DNA of 64,000 bases from Myrmaecium sp. VS I D KN 1 (lineage: Eukaryota; Ascomycota; Dothideomycetes; Valsariales; Valsariaceae): the NCBI GenBank assembly GCA_019775845.1, contig JADQAV010000024.1, forward strand, positions 124,001 through 188,000, written 5' to 3'. The notes under the pieces were generated by a model. It was not told where the DNA came from. It saw nothing but the letters and a program-made list of their open reading frames with translations, and made no database searches. This document shows, in pieces, positions 54,026 to 64,000 of this stretch. Both the position numbers and the translations under genes were made by a program. Within the stretch, counting starts at the first letter, position 1. Each line of letters starts with the position of its first letter.

Positions 54026-57000
54026 GAGGGAGGGATCCATGGGTGGGAGTGAACCGCGCCGGAACGGCACGAGCCCTTTACCCGTAGCCATCCTCCCAGG
54101 CACGGGTATTATCAGGTACGGTGCGATTGTAACCGCTCATCACTCGTCCACCTACTATATATGATACCGACCTACTACTAGTAGGTAGAGATAGATCATC
54201 AGAAACGACATCCTCCGGAAGAAGAGGAAAGCAAGCGAAGTGACGTGCTTGGAGGGGTTGAAAGGCTGCTACCAGTATGCACCCGGACCTCTGCATGAGT
54301 ACCCACCCCACCTTACTACAACCCCGCTCCTTCCCGAACGCTATCAGATGAATGGTTTGATGCATGGATGAGCCGAACATGCGCATGCAGCGGGCAGCCG
54401 TTCAGATGACGCATCGTTCCCCTCTCCCCTCCGCCCCTCCCCCCTCCCCACCCACATACTGTACCTGGGATTTATTTACCCAACCGCCCGCCGCCGCAAC
54501 CGCCGGCTAAACAGCCTATTGTAAGGTGCACACGCGATACCGATGGTTGCCAGGGTTGAGTCGAGTTAGCACACACAAACGCGTCCGTACCTACCCACCT
54601 ACCTACTAAATGCACCTACTACGTTACTGTACAGTATATATATATCTCTCACTGCGTACCCTGCAGCGTCGTCGCCGGTGATGCGCGGAAGTGCGGTGCG
54701 CGGTGAGCAGACTGTAGAAAAACGGGGTGGCTGGAAGGTACCTATAATGCGGTGGTTGTAAGGGAGGTACGTTCCGTAGCATGTGGGGAACTGCAGTGTG
54801 GCGTGCGGTCGTCGCATTGCGCGCAGGAGCGGGGAGGGGGGTTCAAAGGGAAGGGAAAGGCCACGTGGAGTGGATGACAGGAGGGTGTTCATGCACTCGT
54901 ACACACATGCATGAGTTTCTGACACACTGAAATCAAGGCAGAAGGCGATGTGAAAACCGGGACTTTTCAGTTGCGCTGAGGGTTCAAGTGCCAGTGGTAT
55001 GTATGAATTAGTTATGAAGGTTGTGACATTTCTAACTCTTCCCATGGATGACAAGGTACTAAGTAGATGAGAAAACGTTTGATGTATATAGAGGAAAAAA
55101 ATAGAAAAACAAGATTCTGGGGGGGTATTCCGAATGCCAACCACACACACACACAAACACGCACAGTTACGGTTCTCCCCAATAACCACCATGAGTGCCC
55201 AAAACCAAAAGCAAAATAAACTCCCAAATGCAATATAACCACAAACAAGTTCCTGTTGACGCCGGCGGGGAATGCTCCGATAAGAACAAAGGAAAAATAT
55301 GCGAACAAAGGGAAGAAAATGCACAAACGACAAGGAGATTACAAGGGTTATGTGAGAGGGATGATGATGAAAACAAGGGTAGGCGGATGACCGTCCCACA
55401 GCATGAGTAGGGACGAAACACCTCTCCAGGTAGGCATTGACAACCGGCAATCTACCGAGCCAGCAGCGGATTGCGACGGTGTTCTGGAGTTGGAGTTGAC
55501 GTGGTGGATGATAAGCAGGGGCATCAAGCGGGAGCTCCAGCGGCTAGGACGGGACAATGATGATGTGCGCCAGTCGAAGGAATGACTGGACGAGTTCATG
55601 CGCATGGCTCTCCGAGCGAGGAGGGAGAGGAGACCAGGTGGCCTTGGAAGATAGCATAACAGCAAGGATCGCCTTCGATGGTGGAGTTATCATTCCAACC
55701 GGATAGATAGGGGGCGACACGCCGGTCGCGGTTCATCGCATGAAACAAGTGGAACATCCTGGGAGAGGGAGTTCGAGCTGAAGGTGGGATGCGACCAATG
55801 AGCGAGGGCGGCAGCCGTCGATCAGAGGAACGAGTGGTCGATCCTGCAAATGCCAGGATGCGGCGCAGCCAGATGCATTTTGTCGGCAAGGGCTGAACGA
55901 CCGGTTTTGCCTCGGTTGAAGAGTCCAAGCCAGGAACACGTCTGTCCGCCGCCCCTTTTTTCCTTTTCGCTTTCCTCTTCCCGAGGAAGTCCCGTCCCAG
56001 GAAAAATGGAAACAAGATAAGATGGTGCGATTACAAGGTTGTACAGTGGAGAGGGATGGAGTCGATCGATGTGAGAGTGAGGAAATCGTGGAGGTCGTGA
56101 CGCGCTCGACCAGCGATGAAACGTTGGTCCGTCAGAGCAAGGCGAGGAGAAATGGAGCGGATCGGATGGATCGTCGCCGGCAATGCATCGATGACGCTTC
56201 GGATAGACGAGGGCGGGGGTAGTAGGCGAGAGGAGCTGAGATGAAGCGGAGGCTGGGCAATGCGACGGCCGATCCGGGATATGCGATGGATAGGAAAACC
56301 CGTTTATTTCGTCGGCACCGGCGGGAGGGGCCGTGTAGGCGGCGGGCCTGGGCAAGGAGGAAGCTGAGTGGCAGGCATTGTGAGAGTGGTGAGAATGGTG
56401 AGTGAGGTTGTGACAGTGTTGAGGTGATGCGCGGTGATTCTAATAGCGGAACGTCTGGTAGATGGCTGAAGCGGTGGAGGATGGGATGCGGTCGTGGATA
56501 AGCGTCGAGTCGAGTGGTATTAGTGGTTTCGTCGAGGCACTGCCTGCTGAGGAAAAGAGGAAGCTTCGTCAATGGGCAATTGGAAGCGGAGGGGAGGGTG
56601 CTGGGGGAAGCCGAAGGTATTTATGGAGAGGCGCACAGGGCCTCATTTACGAAGGGCTGGCGGTCATACCGGGACAGGGCATGGGCGCGCCGAGGGATGG
56701 TGTAATCGTACTGTAATAAGCTCATCGATGGCCATAGCGGTGAGCTGATGAGGCGTCAGCCGTCGGCGGTGATACGTGCGTTGGGCCTCGTGAAAGGGGA
56801 AGGAACCCAGAGAGTAAGGACGGCCTTGGCGGAGATTACTGAGGGTTGCGTTGCGGGCAGGCGCGGCCGAGGAGGGAAAGTGCAGCCACCATCCCTTCGC
56901 GCTCGGACCATCCATTCCCAGCTGGGTCGCCCACCAGCCTGACGGACTCACAGCCTTGATTAGCGTGGAGCTGCGGAGAGCCAGGAAGAAAGGAAGATGG

Positions 57001-57163
57001 AAGGATGAACAGGGGTGTTGGCCTACCTAGCGAGAACTCCTCCACGGCTAATCGGTACGTACGTTTAGGCTTGGAAGTTTGGGACACCTGGAAGAAAGGG
57101 TGGATGGAAGAGTAATCCATGTGAACTTCAGGTAAAACAGTATAGTAAGATATCGGTACAATA

Positions 57164-57180
57164 GTATGTATGTATGTATG
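57164..57180 (+). repeat. (GTAT)4 microsatellite
   Basis: Four perfect copies of GTAT followed by a G, in the gene-poor region. Confidence 0.85.
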
Positions 57181-58882
57181 CCAGTGTAGTACATCGAAGA
57201 GACAGTAGACAGACAGCATCCGCGTGCCATCAGATAGAGTGCGATACGGACCTGGTGCTCCGTCGTGGCTTCACCTTCATCCGATCATCTCACAGCTGTC
57301 ATGCGCGCCTCTCAGACGCCCTGGTAACCTTCCTACCTCTGACACCCTAAGCACTCTACCAGGAACGGAACTCCCTTAGTCACGCTCCTGGCCGAGGGCA
57401 CTGCAGCTGCACTTGTACGACCCCCCGGAGATAACAGAGTCGCTCGTCCGAAGGGAATGGAGGAATGCTCGGGCGGCCCTCCAGGCTGTCTATCTGCAGA
57501 GAATCCGTACGGACGAGTGTGGCGTGCTTTGTTTCATCGTTCTTTCGTGAATATCCAACACGTCGATCAGACCTGATCCGCAGCGTACCGCACCGCACGC
57601 GTGCTGCCTGCTGCTGCTGTTGCTGCTGCTGCGCCGCCGTTGCCTCCTCCCAATCCTCTCCAAGCGCCCGCGGTCCATCCTCCTCCTCCTCATCATCCTC
57701 ATCATGATCCACACGGCCATCCTTCTCCCCACCACCCCATCGACGGCCAAACCCGAGGGAAAATCGGCCGGTCGGGTTCGTTGCGGTCAGCCATCAGCCA
57801 TCAGCGAACCTATGACATCAAGGTCTGGGGCCGTTTCAGCAGGCTGACGCACCGTGCCAACGTCGAGCTTGCAGATGAAACGCGACCGTCGACCTGACGG
57901 CGCCCTTGGATTATGGATGCAGCGTGTGTGGGTGCGCGGCCCTGTGCACCGCCTGCGCCTCCCCGCGGATGGCCTCTGTGCTTTTTTTTGCTTCTCTTTC
58001 TTTGCGACCGGATCGCAATTTCCCCCAGCACGAGTAAGCAAATGAACCATCGTACAACAACCACCGTGGTGACGATCTAGGATGCGCATTCCTCTGCAGG
58101 GGCAAGCCCTTTTGGCCACCGTACCCATGTCGCCGTGGCTTCCCTAGGTGGTCGGTAAAAGGGCGCGCGTTCCTGGCAAGGAAAAAGGGAAAAGGGGGCG
58201 CCATCCCGGCAGCCCTTTCCCTTCTGCCCTTTCTGCAGGTACAGAGCCACGAGACAGAAAAGAAAAAGGGCGATCGCGGTGGTGGACGACTCCGAAAAAC
58301 CGCGGGTTGCGTGCTGTCACCGCCGCCAGGAACAGGCAGCGATCTGCGCGCGCGCGCCCGCACACACTCTTCAGCTTCGCCGCACCGCCGCCGCCAGCAT
58401 CGCCTAAAAAATAGATGACATGGGGACCGACTCCCTCAGGTACAGAGGTGGTACATGCGCGACCTGAACGAACAGGCAGGGCCAGAATTATTGCAGCCAC
58501 TCGCGCCTGCCGCGCGATGAATTTGCCCTTTTTACCATGGGTTGTTTCGGCAATCAAAGTGCAAGTTGTCTCTGAGGTCGAGTCCGGTTTGTGATTACAT
58601 AAGAACGGTACACCCACACCTTCAAGTTCATACCTGATTTCCCGATCTCGATGGCAGCATGCCGTACGATCCATCTGTAACTCGAAGGTGCTGGAGTCTC
58701 GTGTGGTTTGATCCGCGAACGACGTCAACACCTTGTTACCCTGGAGCAACGCGTCCGGGCGTGGGAAGATCCGGAGGTCTTTCTCTGACGATAATGACGA
58801 TGATGCAGCAAAAACAGAAAAGCTAGGTGCTGACAACGACACGAGGGTTCTCTCCAGGGCTCTTCCTTCCCACCTCACCTGC

Positions 58883-58903
58883 GTTCGTTCGTTCGTTCGT
58901 TCG
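58883..58903 (+). repeat. (GTTC)5 microsatellite
   Basis: Five perfect copies of GTTC in the gene-poor region. Confidence 0.85.
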
Positions 58904-60307
58904 ATGTCCGGCCGTTCCGTGCTCCGTGACCACACCTCGCATCGCTTCCCATCTGTCGCAGACTCGAACTGCGCCCCCTTTTTTTTCCCTCTCTCTCTAT
59001 CTGTCCCCGTCCACATCTCCTCCCTTGCTAGGTACTTCTCCACACACGACGCTTTTTCGAGGCGAACGGGGGCGACCTTCTCCCGCCCTTCTACCGCCCT
59101 TCCATGAGAATCTCGCCAGAGCGGGTATGGGATTAGGAACAAGTGAGCAGAGGGCCCTCGCGTTTCGCCACCCCCCTTTTTTTTATGATCCAGGGGGCCA
59201 CCCTGCGCAGTTCCCGTCTCTCCCTTTTCTTTCCCCAACAATTGCTGCTCCCTCACCCCGTATTTTTTTCTTTTTTTTCTTTTTATTTTCCTTCTCGTCG
59301 TCTCACACCCCTGTTCTATCTTGCCGTCCGTGATGAAGAAGCGGCAGAAGAAAGAAAAAAAGACGAAGTGGAGCCGTCCGGCATCGAGCCAGCTGAAAAC
59401 AGATCGTTGATCCGCGTCTGGTGGCCCCCCGGGGCGGGGCCTCGCCAGCGACGGACGCGGGGGGCTTCCAGAAGCCTTCCTTTTTCGACTTCCACTCCGC
59501 CTCGCCTTTTTTTTACTTATGCGGTAAGACCCGCTGCTCCTGGATTACCAGGTCGTCGGATTTTTTTTGCTTCTTCATTATTTCTTTCTGGTCCAGGAAA
59601 AACTATTTGTTTACCGCTCTAGAGGAAAGTCCAAAGCAGAAGAAATGATTTGATCGAGGTGTGAACAAACTGAGGACGCATGCAGTGATCACTGCTCGTC
59701 CTTCTAGGGGTTTCCCTTTCGTACTCTCTACCTTCTTCTCTCTGTCTCTTAGCCTCATTCATTTCCTCTCTCTCACCGCTCCGATCGACCGGTCATCATC
59801 CCGTTCGTTCGTTTCAGACTAGCGACGGAGGGTAGAGAGAAGAAGAAAAAAACGGTCCGAAGAAAAAACGTGGTGGCTGTTATAGTCCCCGCCCGAGGCG
59901 AAGCCCCAGTACCTTGGCTACGGACGAAGACAACCTTCGGCTCCGGGTTTCGATCGGCGGTTCTGCATCGTCGGGTTTCTTTGCTTTCTTTCTCTGTTTT
60001 ACCCTTCACGTCCGCTGCCATGGAGAGGGAAGGAAAAGGCGCTTATAATCCCGAAAAAGCATCATGAACCGCCGCCGCTCGGTTACCGAGCGAGAGAGAC
60101 AGCGAAGTCTTCCACCCACCCACTTTCTATAACTGGGAAATGGGGGAAGGAGTGCGTGAAATCGCGTGGCGCCCCACATCCACACACGTACCTAGCGTTT
60201 CCGCCCATTTTTTTTTTCTTTTTCTCTCCTCGATGACATAGGTAGCTAACATGCGGCCAATCCCGAGATTACTGATGACTCTGACGGAGCCAATAAGAAG
60301 AACTGGC

Positions 60308-60334
60308 AAAAAAAAAAAAAAAAAAAAAAAAAAA
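60308..60334 (+). repeat. Poly-A run (27 A)
   Basis: A homopolymer of 27 A flanked by GGC on both sides. It could be a microsatellite or the tail of a retroposed sequence, but no target-site repeats or body are visible. Confidence 0.9.
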
Positions 60335-61276
60335 GGCCCCTCCTTTCTCCTTTCCCCACTATCCACATAAGGGTTGTTCCATCTGTGACAGCGGCGCGGG
60401 TCACCGGCTCCGCTGGGCTAGACCGGCGGGGCCGGGCTCGCTGGTGTGGCTTGCTGGGTACCTATGCACGTGGCTTTTCTTTTCGTTTGGTTTTTTCGCT
60501 TGTTTTTCCTTTGGTTGGGTTGGAGGGGATGGGATGGGGTGGAGGGAATTTGGGCACAGGGTGCAGTATGTAGTGGATGTGAAGTGCCTTGATGGATGTT
60601 GTGTAGAATTTTGATCCGCAATTGCAATGGATGCAAAATGAGGAAGAGGGAGTTGGAGGACAGCTTTCGTGCTGCCTGCATGCGTCATCGACGGTACAGC
60701 CTTTTCAGAGGTTCAATGCGCGTGCGGACAGGGAAGAGGAACGGATGTTCGCGACGCAATGCGCGTATGCGCGTGTGGGCGCGTGTGGGCGCGTCGGGAC
60801 GCGTTAGAGCGCGGGTAGATTGGTTGATGAAGTACGACGTCAGAGGCTTTCTGCCAACCCATACCACACACACGTGCGCATCCTTCAGGCTGATGGCTGT
60901 TGATTACTCACTGAAGGATTGAGAAACTCCTCCAGGATCAGCCACGTGAATCCCTCGCCCTTGCTGGGCTGGCTGGCTGGCTAGCCGACACGAAGACCGA
61001 GCGAGCACGCGTCGTCGGAGGAGGAATTCTCCCTTGCTTCGTTTGAGTACGTTTGCTGTGAATAGTACCTCGTATTACCGTCGCCGGCTGAAGAGTTGAT
61101 ATCTTCAGGACACCCGCTGGTGCCCTTACACATTACGATATACATACACACCTTCAAGCGCCGGGACGGTTCCAGTGACCGAGCGGAGGGGAACAAGGAA
61201 CGCTGAGGCCTCACCGCTTCCCTCCGAAAAAAAAAATCTCAACCTCAACGTCCTGTTTTCTCCACTGTCGCCGGTA

Positions 61277-61295
61277 TCTACCTACCTACCTACCT
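61277..61295 (+). repeat. (TACC)4 microsatellite
   Basis: Four copies of TACC/CTAC in the gene-poor region. Confidence 0.85.
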
Positions 61296-62517
61296 GACGT
61301 TGACCAGTGCATCCGTATCCAAGGCACGAGCTTCCGAGAGATCCAGCGATGAACAGGGAATAAAAAAAAAAGGGAAGGAAGAGGGAGGGGTTGCATGATG
61401 CAGAACATACCTACATATCTGGTGGGTCAGCATCGTTCGTTCGATTTGTCTCTCTCTCTTTTTTTCCTTTCTGCCCTTCGGATCCCGGCATCCCATCACC
61501 ATGGGGACGGACGACGACCGCACGAGCACACACACCTCGGGACTTGAAACATGGATGAACCCTGAGTGGATTTCCAACGTGTGTCACTGCTTCCCATCGC
61601 GCGGCAGGGGAAGGGGGGGTTTCGCTTCATGCATTATGACGGAGGGAGGGAGGGGGGATACGAAGGTTCTTTGCGTGACTCGCTCCATCACTTTTTTTCT
61701 CTACCACGACCACGACCGCCGCACCGTCGGACATGGTCATGCCGTCGGGGAGGTGAGTCTATCCGCCCTGCTTGCTTGCTCTGTTCTGATGCCTTACGCC
61801 CTACGCCCTACCTACATACAATGCCATTGCCGTCTGCCGGCCCTGCCGACCTGCAACACCGCCGTTTGATCTGACCGTCCATCCGTTTATCCTTGTAACC
61901 GTTCGGTTCGGCCTCTTTTTCTTTTTCTTTGACAGCCGCCCCAACCGGGTGGAGGGGATTCGGAGCGGTTACAAGATGAGGAAGGGCACTTGTAGGACCG
62001 GGCGCTGTCTTTCTATGACAGCATACCTACGGTATAGCCAGCCGTTGGTTTGAGGATCGTGTAAAGCGGTGAGAGGATTTGCATGACTCGCGAGAGAGGG
62101 ATAGAGGGAGGGGAAGTTGAAGGGTTTGTTTGGATGACTCTACCATGTGTTTTCCTGGCCTCCGAGTGACGGTTGCCCATGATAATATGCGCTTTACTAT
62201 TCCTTCTGGTGCTTCGGTTGTGGGAGGAAACCAGCGGTTCCTACTCGGAGCATGGGATCGGATGGACCCAAACGAATATCATACTAGCTTCGATGAGTCT
62301 GGTAGGGTTTGTTTGTTCCTTGCCCGCTGGAGATTATTACAGCAACTCATAACCTGCATCACCGAGAAGTACTCCGTAAGGAAGCTTGAATTGCAGTATG
62401 GCGTGTGGGTAGTGATGTTGCAGGGTAGTTGAAGTGGGAGCAAGAAGCTAAATGGAGACGTTCGCCTCTGGGAGTAAAGTGGCGTACCGGGAAGCGGGGC
62501 ACCCGGGAAACGCGTCA

Positions 62518-64000
62518 TAATAGTATTATATAGAATTATTAACTACTATATAAGTTTATATAAGAAATAATATAGCTAATACTTCTACTAATATCTTAAA
62601 GTCCTTATTTTCTAATATAACTAAATTTAATATTAAAAATTATATCTAAATAGCTATTATTATCGTAGTATATAATATTAAGCCCTCCCTCTACGTAACT
62701 ACGCAATTATTTAATTATATTATAAGTACTATATTATATCGCGCTATAAGATATTATAATTAAAGCTCTATTTATTACTATTAATAGAAGTTTATTATAT
62801 TATAAGAGAAATACCTAGTAGTTATTATATATAAACTAGATACTTAGTACTAGCTTATAAGTTATAACTATTTATAAAAGCTCGCGAGAGAGCTCTATAG
62901 CTAGGATATTAGTAAATATTAATCTTAACGCTTTATATAGTAATACTAGCTATTTATTTAAATAAATAGGCTTTTAGATAATACTTAAGCTATTTAATAT
63001 AATACTAATATTATATATTACTAGTTTAACTATATAGAAGAGGTAAAAAGGCGCTTTACTATCTACTAGTATAATATATATAATATAGATAGAAAAGGAG
63101 TTATATTAGGAATAGGAAAAGTAGTTATAGTAATAATATTTATATATAAGTATATCCTATCTATTAATAATCTAGTAATTATAAATTTATAATAATACTA
63201 GAGATAGTTTATAGTAATTTTACTAATATTCCGCCTTTAGTAGTATTTAAAAGTACTACTAATAAGGCTATATAAAGTAATTAGTTCTTAGAGGACGGTA
63301 AATTTATAGATTAATATTTCTTAATATCTACTTATAGCTAGACTAATAGTAAGCTTAGTATTAAGTAGTTAAAATATTTTAATATTAATATATAATAGAA
63401 GAGCCTAGTTAATACTTTATAGAAGGTATTTAGACGATAAAGACTTCTACTCCTTAATAATTACTTTCTATATATTAGCGCTACCTTTATTAAATATATA
63501 TATAATAATTATATCGCGTTACTAGTATTACTATTATATTTAACTAATCTACTATAGCTTCTAGATATTAGTATATTTAGCTTCTTCTAATTATACTACT
63601 CTCGTAGCGTTAATAATATAGTATATAAGCTATTAATAAGTATTAATTTTTTAAGCTATATATTAAGGCTCGTAATTATACCTTTTCTAAAGCTAATATA
63701 CTAAATATATAGAGGGTAATAGGCTTAATTCCTTACTAATTAGTAGAAGTAATTAAATACCTACGGATAGAGGGGGCTAATTAAGAGCTTAGTATTATAC
63801 TAAAGTAAGTATTATAAAGGCTTTAAGAGGCTACTAAGTACTAAGTAATACTACTACTATTAAGAATTAAGACGCTTATTAGTATCGCTAAGGCTAAGGC
63901 TCTAGTAGAGGCTATTAAGAGCTTATAACCGTCTTATCCTAATAGCCTCTTAGAAGATAAAGAGCATTAGCGTATTAATTAGCTTATATAATATAATATT
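62518..64000. repeat. AT-rich block with RIP signature (relic repeat, family not determined)
   Basis: The composition switches abruptly at about 62,518 to very AT-rich sequence dominated by TA steps. Reading through the block I find only two CA dinucleotides (62,704 and 63,965) and no TG, whereas CG and CT are still present. This is what repeat-induced point mutation leaves after acting on both strands of a duplicated element. The block runs past the window end. It has no long open frame, no terminal repeat inside the window and no recognisable domain, so the original element's class cannot be stated. It looks heavily decayed and old, and marks the start of a repeat-rich, probably heterochromatic segment. 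Confidence 0.85.

Larger units (their letters stand above)
53100..62517. other. Gene-poor region, no supported coding gene
   Basis: Over 9 kb with no convincing protein-coding gene. Base composition is like the genic part, but C/T tracts, A runs and microsatellites are frequent. The longest open frames (283 codons at 54,599-55,450 and 370 codons at 58,144-59,256, both minus) have composition and residue patterns unlike a folded protein. Promoters, long untranslated leaders or long non-coding RNAs could lie here, but nothing shows them directly. Confidence 0.5.

Noticed and set aside
54599-55450. 283-codon open frame on the minus strand
   Set aside because: It is rich in Cys, Phe and His in a microsatellite-rich region and shows no domain; likely chance.
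58144-59256. 370-codon open frame on the minus strand
   Set aside because: It lacks an ATG at its 5' end, has irregular composition with clusters of Arg, Gly and Cys, and no domain or intron signals.
62518-64000. Telomeric or centromeric repeat
   Set aside because: No TTAGGG arrays or regular tandem period are seen; the dinucleotide pattern points to RIP of a dispersed repeat.

Overview
This window is nuclear DNA from a filamentous ascomycete (Pezizomycotina). The evidence is many short introns (mostly 50-60 bp, GTANGT-type donors, CTAAC/CTGAC branch sites, CAG/TAG acceptors), closely packed genes on both strands, fungal-type orthologues throughout (Erv14, NudC, Prp17, Nbs1/Xrs2, Swp1, Sam37, DUF1769), and an AT-rich block at the right end with almost no CA/TG dinucleotides, the signature of RIP. 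I cannot name the species. All gene models were spliced by eye from the raw sequence.

Layout. 1-5.4 kb: the 3' end of an unidentified gene, a secreted isochorismatase-like hydrolase and a secreted lysozyme-like protein. 5.4-17.8 kb is dense housekeeping: kynurenine 3-monooxygenase and methionine aminopeptidase 1 (divergent), the cornichon-type cargo receptor Erv14, the splicing factor Prp17, a small mitochondrial protein, a membrane-anchored cytochrome b5-domain protein, and the Nbs1/Xrs2 subunit of the MRN DNA-repair complex. 18-27 kb: AP180-type clathrin adaptor and NudC (divergent), mitochondrial aspartyl-tRNA synthetase, a candidate structured non-coding RNA, and the ribophorin II/Swp1 subunit of oligosaccharyltransferase. 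28-34.5 kb is metabolic: a gene fusing a 2,3-diaminopropionate ammonia-lyase to an M20 amidohydrolase, a low-complexity membrane protein, and a secreted GH3 beta-xylosidase with an inverted pair of GGCTAAA boxes in its promoter. 35.8-44.5 kb: a 1036-residue coiled-coil protein, an F-box protein and a DUF1769 protein. 45.8-52.4 kb: a lone cytochrome P450, a doubtful small Ser-rich ORF, Sam37/metaxin, and an acidic protein of unknown function.

From about 53 to 62.5 kb no convincing protein-coding gene is visible; the DNA is rich in pyrimidine tracts and microsatellites. From 62,518 to the end the sequence changes abruptly to the RIP-like AT-rich block, so the window runs from a gene-rich compartment into repeat-derived chromatin.

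The neighbours do not form one pathway. The most notable items are the fused YgeX-YgeY-like enzyme, whose two halves are separate adjacent genes in E. coli, the structured RNA candidate near 25 kb, the paired XlnR/Xyr1-type sites, and the sharp RIP boundary.
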